Shown: positions 37,930 through 48,734 of the stretch, in pieces
Layout of the letters: every line of letters begins with the position of its first letter
How positions within the stretch are numbered: position 1 is the first letter of the stretch
From: Symsagittifera roscoffensis
Taxonomy: Eukaryota; Xenacoelomorpha; Acoela; Convolutidae
DNA length: 64,000 nt
Assembly (NCBI RefSeq): GCF_963678635.1
Contig: NC_087063.1
Coordinates: 50,109,220 to 50,173,219 of the forward strand
Reading direction: 5' to 3'
Program-made: the position numbers and the translations under genes
Notes under the pieces: model-generated
What the model saw: only the letters and a program-made list of their open reading frames with translations
What the model was told of the DNA's origin: nothing
Database searches by the model: none

Positions 37930-38148
37930 TTGTATCGTGTCCCGGATCCTAAGGGGGGGGGGGGGTACTTCCCTGGGGGGGGGGGGGACTCCTGACGTAA
38001 AGCAAAATCCTAGGAAAGGGGTCCTCAATTTTTTGGAGGACCTATATCCTAGGATTTTGTAAATGAACGCAAGTTCCCACCCTTAAACTATAAGACTCCC
38101 TCCTTAGGATCTTGTTAAGCTGACCTTAACAACCGGGACCCGATACAA
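37930..38148. mobile_element. Small foldback element with two G13 runs
   Basis: Outer arms TTGTATCGTGTCCCGG (37930-37945) and CCGGGACCCGATACAA (38133-38148) are inverted copies with one mismatch. Inside, GGATCCTAAGG pairs with CCTTAGGATC (38102-38111), and CAAAATCCTAGG (38004-38015) pairs with CCTAGGATTTTG (38048-38059), with GGTCCTC/GAGGACC nearer the loop. Two runs of 13 G lie at 37953-37965 and 37975-37987. The element overlaps the polymerase B frame and supplies its stop codon. Confidence 0.75.
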
Positions 38149-38313
38149 AATTGTTTTGTTTCACAGTCATATTGATGTGACCTTTCGAAACTATATTATA
38201 TTTGTACACTCTCATTGTTTTTCCAGTAAACATTGTGTCCCTGAAGGTTTGGTAGACCAGTTCTCGCTGTGCACTCCGTTTTATTCCTTTGGCACTCAAT
38301 TTTTGAATTCCTT

Positions 38314-38647
38314 CTAAACAGAACCAGAATTATTATTCTTTCGTACAAGGCAAGGGATATTTTCATTTCACTTCAGCAACTCAATTTATACTAAGCAAAT
38401 TAATTTTACCAAAAAAAGCAGAAGACTCTAAGCTATGATTATAATTGAGGAAAAGAAAAGAAATATGTTTTCAGATAAATTGAAATTTAGGCAACATTGT
38501 ATAATGTTGCCTAAATTAGTTAAATGCCCATAGTTTATTGCAACAAATTAAGGGAGCGAGGGAGGTGGTGGTGGTGGTGTTGATTTTTTTCTGTAAAAAG
38601 AAAGAAATGGGGGTGGAAGGGTGGCCTAAGTTGGAATTTTTACTTAC
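38314..38647 (-). other. Intron in polymerase B copy A (334 bp)
   Basis: Donor GTAAGT at 38647 and acceptor TTCTGTTTAG ending at 38314. Joining them in phase 1 connects the KPKLYS exon to a KLSAKGIKRS exon, the expected next block of the family, which supports a real spliceosomal intron. Confidence 0.8.
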
Positions 38648-40963
38648 CATTTAGGACGACCGAATATAGTTTCGGTTTTAGGGCGATGAATTCCCTCATC
38701 GCGTTCCCACCAGTCTCTTCTTTGAACTTCAGCACAACTTTCTTGTTGGTATCGTCGAAGAAGAAATGGTCCACATCATAATTTGAAAAGTCGAAATCAG
38801 CTTGTTTTTTCTCCACGTCTCGATAAACGTCGTCAGTTTTTATAGCATAAGTAAAACTATCGGTGTCGGAGTAAAGAAGTTCCAAGTTTAGATTAGGTTT
38901 CTTCCTAACTTAGACTCCATTGTCTTACCAAATGCTGAACTAACAATTAGCTTGTAAAAATTCTCCTGGAATTTATTTATCGCGGCTTTTCGTAGACGGG
39001 TGTTGAGGTCGACAACGGGTGCCATCCAGTGACTTTGGCGGAACTGAAGAACTTTTCCGAGGTGAGTTATTTTCATTCCCAGCTCGTCGTACAACTTTAG
39101 GGTAAGGTAATGCAAAATATAACTTTCTTTAGGATGCAGGGTCTGAAGAAGCTTTGGCACTTTTGGCAGTGTGGTTATTCCCAATTTTCCCAACATGTCG
39201 ACTTGCTCGTTGCTCATTGCACCGATGTCCACTACTTCAAGAGAGAGGGCAAGAGGGTAATCAGCAAAGAAGTCATGAAGCTTTTCGGGTATGGTCAAAT
39301 TGACTTCAAGTATATAACCCCGTTCTGCAGTTTCGCTGATGAGCAGTATGTATGCCAGACTTTTTTCATTTATTGAAAAATCGTTCAATGGCAAAGGGCA
39401 GTGTTTCATTATCCCCCCATACAAATTGTTTGCGTCAATTTTGAGGATGTAGCTTGATGGTTCTGAGGGCGAAAGATCGACGAGGTATTTTTTGTTTGCT
39501 TGGTAAAATTGGCGCGCGTAAAACATGCCTCCTCGTATCATTCGCTGCACAAGGTCCAGATGTTCACGATCTTTTATTAGTTTCAAGTCGGGCTTACAAA
39601 CTTTTAGAAAGGCGTCCCCGGAAAGGTTACTTGCCGTGAAGTAACAGGCGCAATCCAGCCCGTAAGTTTGATAGCAAACTACACGAAAAGCTTCGAAAAC
39701 GGAAGCAAGCAATAGTGAAAACGGAAGCAAGCATCAGTTCGGTGAAAACTCATAAGGCATGATTGTAATCGCTTCTTGAAACGCTCACATCCCCTCCTGT
39801 TCGACTATTTTTCCGCATTGCTCACGGGGGAAGGCGAGTTTCTCAGAATTTTTTGAATGAGTTGAAGTATGAGTAGGGGTAATGCCCTTTCTGTTTCAGC
39901 ATACTTACTTTTTCAGGTGAGTGGCCGAGTTTTTCAAAATATTTCTCCCGCAGAAAAATTTTTTCGTTGGCCAAATTATCGACAAGTTTTGCCAACGGTG
40001 CTAGCACGAACCTATACGAATCGTCGAATCTCCGAGTATTTCGATTTTTCCGTTTTTGCCCGTGTAAATTTTTATTTATACTGAGATTGCCAAGGATATA
40101 TTTTTTTCTTCAGATGCGGGTATTACGGAAAAAGTGTTTTCCGAATTGCTTTTGCCAGCGCTTTGATTATAAATTGTAAATCATAATTTGACAAGTTATG
40201 AGCTACCACTGGAATGTAAATTGTTTTTTTTTCTACTAACGTTACAATCATTGTGTGCCCAACCCATGAACTTGTTGGTGTAATGGCAATGATCAAGTAC
40301 CACTTGATCATTGTCCTAAAAATCATACTCGCATATCCAAAAAAGCGTAGCATCTTCCCGTTCCTGGTCTGTTATACCGTTGAAAGGGTAATATTTCCTT
40401 TTTTCTTCGTAAATTTGTCTCGCTAACGATTCAAGGGAGCTAATTAGCTCTTCCATCACATTCGGTCCTCTTTTAAGCTCAAACTTTAACACGTCTTTTT
40501 TCCAAAATTCGATTACTGCTAATGCATAGCCGCACAGTTGTTGGATTTCAGTTGTTTGCGTGCTAAATTTTTGCGGATCATGTTGCGGTCCGTATACTGG
40601 TTAGAGCAGTGACTCCAAATAAAAGTAGATTACTCTGGTTACGACCAATGAGCTGTTGAGTTTTTGAACTTGTGATCATCTTATTCCGGCTTGGGCATTG
40701 TTTTGACGACATCTTCATCTTGGTAGCACAATTCTTGATGTCCTCTCAGAGTTTCGAATGAAGCGCATGTGTGGAAACATTTGCGGCAAATCTCAGATTG
40801 AAATCGGTGCACTCTGTGCCGCACGTATTCGACCAGTTTCTGGAGATCACTTATCAACACATAGTGATATTTTGATCTATATGTCAGCAGCAACAAGTCC
40901 ACAATCAGGCTAGTAGTGAATCTGCTCGATACTCCTATGGGAAACAATTCGCCATTGTTGAAC

Positions 40964-41084
40964 CTGAACAGAAAAATAATTTTTATGCCTAGGTTTGGAT
41001 TGAATGATAAAGGGTGTTTGAATAGTTGAAGAATATTAATGAAGGAATTTTAAGGTTTTCAAAGGGCAAATAGAATTTGCTTAC
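40964..41084 (-). other. Intron in polymerase B copy A (121 bp)
   Basis: Donor GTAAGC at 41084 and acceptor TTTCTGTTCAG ending at 40964 join the exon ending QINIF to the one starting FNNGELFPIG in phase 2. The same intron, the same length, is in copies B (49186-49306) and C (53996-54116). Confidence 0.85.
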
Positions 41085-42844
41085 CGGAAAATGTTGATTT
41101 GACAAGTGTTCAGCTTTTCAGATCTGTCCATATCCATCAGACCCATTGGCATTTCGTATTCCCCATTGATTTTCACAACTCTTTCTTTGTCGAGATCGTA
41201 GGTTGAGACTTTGTTTTGCTCCGGCCACCGTCTAGATGTGAGGTAGAGGGTCGGCTCATTCACGTTGTGATATGCGGCAACAAAGCAGCAGAGAAAGCAA
41301 CGGTCATCATCTTTAGTGTTGATTTTGTGGGCAGAGAAGAAGCAGCGCTGAGTGCATCAGGTAGCTCGAGGTAGGATCCTGCTCTTAATGGTGATAAGGC
41401 CGCAAAACTGATTTGCAGTTTTCCAATTCGGCCAATGATCAATACGCTACAATAAAAAGAGAAAAAATTGACTTGGTTGACCATATCTTCAATCAGTTCC
41501 GAGAATTGATCCCCAACTATTCCCTCGAAGTACACTGTCAATGTCTTAGTGTTCAGAAACAGCTTGGTCTTTTCGAAGTTTCCACTGTCTACGTCTTGCA
41601 CAGTGGGAATTTTGATCATTCCCGTTTCCACGTGGAATTACACCTTGTTTGGACCCTATTTGACCCTTTCCAGTATGAGAGCATCTATTTCCTCCTTGTT
41701 TTGCATCATGACTTGAAGCAAATCCGTTTCTTTTTCACAAACTTTGAGATCGTATCGACGCAATTTGCCTCTGAACGCGTTTTCCGATGGGGCAGCGGAA
41801 GACGTCGTCTCAATGCCGTGCCAAACTGGCAATGCGTGCTTCTTCAGCAAATGTTGTTCATAGCTTTCGCGGTGAGAAATATTATATGGCAATAGATGCA
41901 ATTACTATTGGAAGTCATGTCAAGTACCAGCTCGACGTACTCTCGGGCTTCAGACAAACTCTCGAATGATTCGAGACACTCATCGCAAACAGTTTGAGGA
42001 GGAAGGCGAGGACGGATTTTGTCAACTTTTTGCTCATGTCTTCTCAAGTTTCTTGTAGAGCTCAGTTTTTTTTCGCACTGCTGGCAAGGAACAGGTGTCG
42101 CAATAGAAAAGAGTTCGGCATTATTTGTTGGAGTTACTGAAGTAATTCAGGAAACTTTCAAGGTTGAAGTGAAACTGGTTATGAAAAAGCAAAAACGAGA
42201 AGTGACTAGGACTGAAAATTTTGCGGGTAAGGGCAAGTTGAAGCCATTAACGAGAGTCATACTTCGCCGTGAACTTGACAATAAGTACTTTCCTTTCCAA
42301 AAGCAGGGTTTGTTACGGCTTACAGCTCTGTATGTCTCATCACTCTGTTCAAGTGCAAGGCTTTTGTGTATTGAAAACTGATTCATTTACAGTCTCAAAC
42401 TTTTGCTGTTAATTTTAAGGGTTAGCGATAAAAAGTTTTAAGGTTTGGCAACTTTTAGTGGATTGGTTTAGATTTTCAATTAACATTTCAGCTTTAGATT
42501 ACAAGATTTGAAGCTTAGAATGATTCAGATTGAGCCTTTAATTTTTTATGACTAATTTTATTTATGAAACATTAATTTCCTAATGATTTCCATCCCACTT
42601 CTTGGTTTGCTTAAATCGGTATAATAAAAAGTAGAAATATGAGATAAAAGTATGAAATAAAGCCCTCAACTATATGATTAAGTTGAAATAAGATAGTAAA
42701 CTAAAAAACGAAAATTTTGCAAATTAGATACCTTGATAGTTGCGGATGCATGATAAGCATAGATTGTCATTTGAATGTGTAAAAGATATTGAACTCAAAA
42801 CTTCCTTCATGTGATTCAGTGTCCCGTGAAACTTTTCATATCAT

Positions 42845-42985
42845 GTAATGATATGTGAAACATTTCATTTCGCGCTCTGCTTCGAAATATTAAGGCATCG
42901 CCGTTTGGTTTAAGGTGCAATAGCTAACCCGGCGTTGCTCGTCGCTACGCTCCTCGGGAACGCCTCCCGTTCTGTAGATTCCAGT
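42845..42985 (-). repeat. Inverted copy of the cassette-junction repeat
   Basis: Reverse complement of 46232-46360, including CGTTGCTCGTCGCTACGCTC and CGAAATATTAAGGCAT. It could be a terminal inverted repeat of a shorter element, or a dispersed repeat that happened to insert here. Confidence 0.7.
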
Positions 42986-43617
42986 GAAATTTTTTTTTCA
43001 AAATTAAAGGAACACCTCAAGTTTATATTGTTGTGAAAAAAAAAGAAAAAAAATTTACAAAATGTCTTTAAAATCTATTACCAAAAAACCAGAAAGTTTT
43101 ATAGGATCTCGAGCACAGTTCTACTGGTCATGTTCGAAACTTAAAAATTAAATTTTTTTTAAACTTTTTTTTCTTCAATGTTAGCTTAATTTATTCGTTC
43201 TCATTTTAAATTCATATAATGTGGTATGAAATTTTTAGGAGCTATCTGATATATAATTAGTACAAGCGTAGAAATTAAAAAACACCTATTTTAATGCCCA
43301 ATCAATGAGAGAAGACGCTTAAAAAGTTGTGATTTCTTGAGAAATTCAGATTTTTGTGTGAATCTTTAGAAAAAAATTGGAAAACATTTTTGTCACCAAA
43401 TCCATTAAAACCTGCCCTGAATTTGTGAGCAGGGTTAAGGATCATGTTCAACTTTCTAAAAAAACATAAATTTTCATTTTTTCACCTTTTTTACCTAAAA
43501 ATTGTCAGTTTTACACCTAAAAAATGAATATAAACATAATATATAGCACAAGTATGGCTTAAAACACTCTCTGTTCTTTTGCGTAAGACATGGCTAACCC
43601 AACCGGGCACAAAGTAT

Positions 43618-43640
43618 AATGAGAGAGAGAGAGAGAGAGC
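43618..43640 (+). repeat. GA microsatellite
   Basis: (GA) repeat of about ten units; a CT-rich counterpart follows at about 43758. Confidence 0.9.
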
Positions 43641-43953
43641 AGAGAATGTTTGATAAAAAAGCAAAATAAATATGGTTGGACCCTTTCTTTTGAAAAGAAA
43701 GCAAAATCCCGAGAAGGATATTCCGAATGGGGCTCACTAATGAGCAAGTTTATTTATCTCTCCCTCTCTCTCCTTCTTTCTCAAACAACAATTTTAGCGA
43801 AAAATTATTCTCGCTTTATGATTTTTTCTAGATTTTCAAGTTTTTCTCTAATATTTTGCTGCAAATTTTACAGGGCAAACTTTAACTGATCTACTAGGCA
43901 AAATCAAAACTTAGTCATACGCACGGTAAAGTTAAAACAGCTTAAAAATCAAA

Positions 43954-44666
43954 TCAAACAAAAAAGAAAATATAAAACCTTGGAATAATATTTGAAACAA
44001 AGGAAAGTTTTTTGTTTAAGTTATTAGAACTCTCGAAACTGTAGTTTCTCTTTTTTGGCGCATAGCAAGCTGCATTTGGAGGGATGACTTGAATGAGATC
44101 TGGAGTCACTAGATTAATTGTCTCCGCACTAGATGAAACCCGAGCATCTGAATAGGAAGTTGTTTTATCTGGAGTTGAAACTGCTCCCCTAACAAACGAC
44201 TTGATAGACATTGCTGTCGGAATCTCCCAATACGCTTCGCGCTTTGCATAATCACGAATATATCCCTCCTGATTTTCATACAACGGCATTGATTCGCAGT
44301 CATACGCGAAGAGAATTTTTCTGGGAGACTGCTCAAGCGAGGTTGTGTCGTTTACCTCAGTTTTTCCAAAGTGGGATAGCTCTCGTGAATAGTGCAACTC
44401 TCGTACATTAGTTTTCGATTCTGTCGAAGTAGATCGATGTGATCAAGGAGGTAGTTCGGCAGCAAGATATGACTTTTTTAAGTGTATTCCTCGTTTTTAT
44501 TCCTGTCGTTTTTTCGGGGAGCCAAGTCATTGAACGGATTTGCTGTTGACGGAGAGACTCTCTCTTTCTGTTGATGGATGACTGCAATCGACTCTCTCGT
44601 GTATGTTTGGTAGATAATTTTGTTTCCTCGATCAGATACTGATATTATTTTTAAAGGACCAGTCAT
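43954..44666 (-). pseudogene. Gene X, copy A (unknown Polinton cassette gene)
   Basis: Two frames in series: 44666-44478 (starts MTGPLKIISVSDRG) and 44397-43954 (contains AYDCESMPLYENQEG and ends soon after NAACYAP). Between them a third frame reads LPNYLLDHIDLLRQNRK and ends at a GTAAAC, so either a frameshift or an intron separates the parts. Polar, Ser/Thr/Glu-rich, no membrane segment or catalytic motif that I recognise. It lies directly upstream of polymerase B on the same strand in all three copies, so it may be the preceding gene or a 5' exon. Function unknown. Confidence 0.45.
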
Positions 44667-45219
44667 GACTTGAAGATATTTTAAGTATTTTTAAAATAAA
44701 ATGTCTGAACTACCAAAATGAAATTGAGAGAAAGAAAATTATGAAAAGTTTAATAATGAGAATGAGACCAGGAAAGGGTTGGCATGGTTCAAATAGGTCA
44801 AAGCGAATAGCTTTGTAGGCGAAGCTATCAAACTTTGTTCTTTCTTTTACGCATGACACCTGAGGTCATGTTATGAATGAAAGTGAAACCAAATTTTTTA
44901 GGTTTATGTGATAGCTTTATTATAGTGGCTACGGACGAATGCACTCAAGTTCAAGTTTTCATGATAGTTTGCCAGACATTCTTTGTCATGTTGTTAAAGA
45001 TTCATTACCATGATTCATAGCAGTCATTAAATTTACCGTCACAAGAAAACACTAGAATTTTTTTAGAATATAGCCATCGTCAAGTGGTTCATCATTAAAG
45101 ATATTATATCCTTTGTGATTAAGTTTTATCCTTATGGCTTAAGGCGCTCGTAAAAATGATCACCTAAATTTTTACTTTTTTACAGATGTTGACTTTTTCG
45201 ATGATTTTGGGATATACCT

Positions 45220-45523
45220 TCGAATGATAAACATTTAGTTAGAGTCGGTGCAAAAACATTCGCACATACCGGTACTTATATAACTATCAAATTGTACAGA
45301 AAAGACGACGAGGGAACATTCAAGTATCGACAAGGAAAAACTTTGTCAACTGGTGAATTCGAGTCCTTGGCGGACAATTAAACAAAAAATCAAAAAAGTG
45401 ACGAAAGGAAAAAAAATGCGACGTGACTGAAAAACTTAGACAAAAGCGAAACAAATCTAAAATATCTTCATGCTCGGAAAAGGAATGCAAAAGTGAAAAC
45501 GATGATAACTGTCGGGTTGTGTA
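45220..45523 (+). pseudogene. PC4-like gene (R), copy A, broken
   Basis: Same reading frame as 47067-47369, but it ends at a TAA after LADN, where the other copies read Tyr, and then shifts frame by an extra A. See the intact copy for the domain reasoning. Confidence 0.6.
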
Positions 45524-45625
45524 ACATTATTAACTCGTTATTCTATTGAAACTTCAAAGCAATGTTTGAAGCAATGTATGAGCAATCCCCTGATTATTTC
45601 AAATAATTAAGTAAAAATTACAAAT

Positions 45626-46093
45626 TTTTCATCCTTAGTCATGAACTCAACTTCTCAGGCTTCGCTTCAGAAGCATATTTTGCGGTATGCTCCCATTCGA
45701 ATTAATTAGATTTTTGCAATCATTCGATTGACAACGAAAAACATTATCATGTGCTGGTCGAATTCACATAAGATTCTACCGATTTACTAAACAGGATGAC
45801 TTCAAAAGCCTTCGTTGTCCCTTGTCTTCTCTACATTCAAATATTTAATTTTGGGTTGCTGCAACTATGAATTATCTGGCTCTTTGATGGAAAAACTGAA
45901 AATAACTGTGACTTATAACTCCATCAACAACCTAGATGTTAGTGGTGTTCCAGTTTGCAGACGATTGCCTCGAGTTTGCTTCGGCTCGCAGACTAAATCT
46001 GTTCAAACTCAAACTGAAATGATTACTAACGTAACGGTTGAACGCTTTAATAATATTTTGAATGGTGAAATGCTGCTGAGTTTTCCAGAATAA
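45626..46093 (+). pseudogene. Gene S, copy A, broken
   Basis: Equivalent to 57159-57711. The first part (SHELNFSGFAS) is interrupted by stops, including a TAA after EFT that copy A shares with the 47.5-kb copy. The second part reads MEKLKITVTYNS to about 46093 with a one-base loss near its end. Confidence 0.5.
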
Positions 46094-46231
46094 TTGACAT
46101 AAGTTTAAGTGTGAATGCTTGTATGGAAATTGATTCAAACACTTTGTTTGTGAAATTTATCATGGTGAAGAAATTCAACATCTCAATATTGTTTTTTTTT
46201 GCTCTCTTCTATATCGAAAAATTGTTGCTAC

Positions 46232-46360
46232 ACAATCGGGAGGAGTTCCCGATGAGCGTAGCGACGAGCAACGCTGGTTAGCTATTGCCCGCTAAACCAA
46301 ATGGCCATGCCTTAATATTTCGAAGGACTTGATATGAAACTTTTCGCGGTTCACATAAAC
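46232..46360 (+). repeat. Cassette-junction repeat, copy 1
   Basis: Contains CGGGAGGAGTTCCCG and GAGCGTAGCGACGAGCAACG and runs to CTTGATATGAAACTTTTCGC. Repeated at 48080-48205 and 52888-53010, always between gene S and the protease, and inverted at 42845-42985. Confidence 0.8.
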
Positions 46361-46420
46361 TTGTAGAAAAGAAAATCTGTTGTTGATAAGAATGAATTTA
46401 AAAAAATGAATTTATAGATT

Positions 46421-46881
46421 TTACAAAAACATCAATAAAATAGTTAAGAATAGCATTTGTTTAGCAAATCTTATCAAATCATGATCATTAATTTTGAAAC
46501 CTATAGGAAAACTACTTGTAATTATAACGTGAGCAATATAAATACAATAAAGTCCGCTTAACAGTGAGTCAGCAGATTGTATCAGTTTTTTCATCAGTAG
46601 TTGATTTCCCTCGTGAATTGTACGTCGCATACTCTTGTACACGAGGGGATAGTAATTTAATCTTTTACCTAGAGAATCTGCGAAGAAGGTCTGTCCTCCA
46701 GCTTGAGCAAAAGCAACCAGTGGGTTCCAGGTTGATCCGATGGTGACGCTTTCATAATCATGAACGTATTATTGTTTTTCAGTACTGAAGAGAATGGAAA
46801 ATCTCCCGGAAAAATACCTCTAGAGCGATATTTCAAATGCTTACAACGGATAATAAGTTCCATTATTTGAAGATTATCCAA
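46421..46881 (-). pseudogene. Polinton adenain-like cysteine protease, copy A
   Basis: This is the maturation protease of Polintons, related to adenovirus protease and Ulp1; it would cleave capsid precursors. Visible: an N-terminal RSRGIFPGDF region, the catalytic His in QPGTHW, the FFADSLG strand, and the C-terminal box. The frame changes just after HW, a lesion shared by all three copies. In this copy the catalytic cysteine box reads SGLYC, with Ser where copies B and C have Cys, so it would be inactive even without the frameshift. Directly to its right lies the PC4-like gene; the polymerase and gene X that follow the protease in the other copies are missing here. Confidence 0.82.
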
Positions 46882-47066
46882 GTCTATTTTAATCTATTTA
46901 GCTAGATTTTTAGAATATAGCCATAGTTAAGTGGTTCATCATTAAAGATATTATATCCTTTGTGATTAAGTTTTATCCTTATGGCTTAAGGCGCTCGTAA
47001 AAGTGATCACCTAAATTTTTACTTTTTTTTAGATGTTGACTTTTTCTATGATTTTGGGATATATCT

Positions 47067-47369
47067 TCGAATGATAAACATTTAGTTAGAGTCGTTGCAA
47101 AAACATTCGCACATACCGGTACTTATATAACTATCAAATTGTACAAAAAAGACGACGAGTCAACTTTCAAGTATCGACAAGGAATAACTTTGTCAACTGG
47201 TGAATTCGAGTCCTTGGCGGACAATTATACAAAATTCAAAAAAATGACGAAAGGAAAAAAATGCGGCGTGACTGAAAAACTTAGAAAAAAGCGAAACAAA
47301 TCTAAAATGTCTTCATGCTCGGAAAAGGAATGCAAAAGTGAAAACGATGATAACTGTCGAGTTGTGTAA
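47067..47369 (+). CDS. PC4-like single-strand DNA-binding / coactivator protein (R), copy A'
   Basis: A 100-codon frame with the pattern of the PC4/p15 transcription-coactivator fold: a short beta strand (HLVRV), the strand TYITIKLY, an acidic turn (KKDDE), then RQGITLSTGEFESLAD, matching the conserved KGISL-helix end of PC4. A Lys/Ser/Glu-rich tail (KCGVTEKLRKKRNKSKMSS) follows. PC4 proteins bind single-stranded DNA, so a role in element replication or transcription is plausible. There is no ATG at the start of homology: an acceptor (TTTTTAG) about 35 bases upstream suggests a 5' exon, although its phase does not join cleanly. Plus strand, opposite to the neighbouring protease and polymerase. 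Family call is from pattern only. Confidence 0.6.
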   Translation, partial: SNDKHLVRVVAKTFAHTGTYITIKLYKKDDESTFKYRQGITLSTGEFESLADNYTKFKKMTKGKKCGVTEKLRKKRNKSKMSSCSEKECKSENDDNCRVV

Positions 47370-47468
47370 CATTATTAACTCGTATTTTATTGAAACTTCA
47401 AAGCAATGATTGAAGCAATGTATGAGCAATCCCCTGATTATTTCAAACAATAACGTAAAAATTACAAG

Positions 47469-48108
47469 TCTTTCATCATGAGTCATGAACTCAACTTCTC
47501 AGGCTTCGCTTCAAAAGCAAATTTTGCGGTATTCTCCCATTCGAATAATTTAGATTTTTGCAATCATTCGATTGACAACGAAAAACATTATCATGTGCTG
47601 GTCGAATTCACATAAGAGTCTACCGATTTACTAAACAGGATGACTTCAAAAGCCTTCGTTGTCCCTTGTCTTCTCTACATTCAAATATTTAATTTTGGGT
47701 TGCTGCAGCTATAAATTATCTGGCTCTTCGATGGAAAAACTGAAAATAACTGTGACTTATAACTCCATCAACAACCTAGATGTTAGTGGTGTTCCAGTTC
47801 GCAGACGATTGCCTCGAGTTTGCTTCGGCTCGCAGACTAAATCTGTTCAAACTCAAACTGAAATTATTACCAACGTAACAGTTGAACGCTTTACTAATAT
47901 TTTGAATGGTGAAAATGCTGCTGAGTTTTCCAGAATAATTGACATAAGTTTAAGTGGGAATGGTTGTATGAAAATTGATTCAAACACTTTGTTTGTGAAA
48001 TTTATCATGGTGAAGAAATTAAACATCTCAATAATGTTTTTTTTTTTGCTCTCTTCTATATCGAAAAACTGTTGCTACACATGCGGGAGGAGTTCCTTAG
48101 GAGCGTAG
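47469..48108 (+). pseudogene. Gene S, copy A' (unknown)
   Basis: First part SHELNFSGFASKANFAV with HYHVLVEF, cut by TAA after EFT. Second part, 47731 onward (MEKLKITVTYNS, RRRLPRVCFGSQTKSVQTQT, NAAEFSRIIDISLSGNG), is open and runs on into the junction repeat. Function unknown. Confidence 0.5.
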
Positions 48109-48205
48109 CGACGAGCAACGCCGGTTAGATATTGCCCGCTAAACCAAATGGCCATGCCTTAATATTTCGAAGGACTTGATATGAAACTTTTCGCGGTTCA
48201 CATAA
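48080..48205 (+). repeat. Cassette-junction repeat, copy 2
   Basis: As 46232-46360, about 93 percent similar by eye; GAGCGTAGCGACGAGCAACG is conserved. Confidence 0.8.
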
Positions 48206-48279
48206 ACTTGTAGAAAAGAAAATCTGTTGTTGATAAGAATTAATTTAAAAAAATGAATTTACAAATTTTACAAAAACAT

Positions 48280-48727
48280 CAATAAAAAAGTTTAGAATAA
48301 CATTTGTTTAGCAAATTTTATCAAATCATGATCATTAAGTTTGAAACCTATATGAAAACTTCTTGTAATTATAACATGAGCAATATAAATACAATAAAGT
48401 CCACATAAAACTGAATCAGCAGATTGTATCAGTTTTTCATCAGTAGTTGATTTCCCTCGAGAATTGTACGTCGCATATTCTTGTACACGAGGGGATAATA
48501 ATTAAATCTTTTACCTTTAGGATCTTCGAAGAATATCTGTCCTCCAGCTTGAGCAAAAGCAACCAGTGGGTTCCAGGTTGATCCGATGGTGACGCTTTCA
48601 TAATCATGAACGTATTATCGTTTTTCAGTACAGAAGAGCATATAAAATCTCCCGGAAAAATACCTCTAGAGCGATATTTCAAATGTTTACGACGGATAAT
48701 AAGTTCCATTATTTGAATATTATCCAC
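48280..48727 (-). pseudogene. Polinton cysteine protease, copy B
   Basis: Same domain order as copy A, with the QPGTHW His and a CGLYC cysteine box (the likely nucleophile) at about 48390. It shares the frame change after HW and has one A fewer in the A-run before the cysteine box, which breaks the frame a second time. It follows the truncated polymerase B copy B directly, without a junction repeat. Confidence 0.78.
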
Positions 48728-48734
48728 GCCTATT

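Larger units (their letters stand above)
38115..42121 (-). pseudogene. Polinton DNA polymerase B, copy A (only copy with a palm domain)
   Basis: This is protein-primed family B polymerase. In order from the start: C2H2-type fingers (about 42100-41850); the Polinton N-terminal region ending DDDRCFL...AAYH; a further C-x2-C...H-x3-C finger (CRKCFHTC, near 40800); Exo I near 40600; a DHCHYTNKF zinc region; Exo II (HNLSNYD, 40190); the Exo III region (near 40020); palm motif A (KIDANNLYG); motif B (FGKTMES); motif C (YSDTDS, 38870). Lesions: an indel just after the start; a frame change before DDDRCFL; TAA in place of Gln after MPKPE; the Exo I Asp changed to Tyr (YFYLES); TAG and TGA codons around Exo II/III; a 22-bp tandem duplication near 39700; and motif C following motif B after about 10 residues where some 80-90 are usual. 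Two introns join the frame correctly. The C-terminus is cut by the foldback insert. Exonuclease and polymerase activity should both be dead. Confidence 0.92.
42400..43950. other. Insert between polymerase copy A and gene X, no gene
   Basis: About 1.5 kb absent from the equivalent place in copies B and C. AT-rich, with an inverted copy of the junction repeat (42845-42985) and GA/CT microsatellites near 43618-43640 and 43758-43780. Confidence 0.5.
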
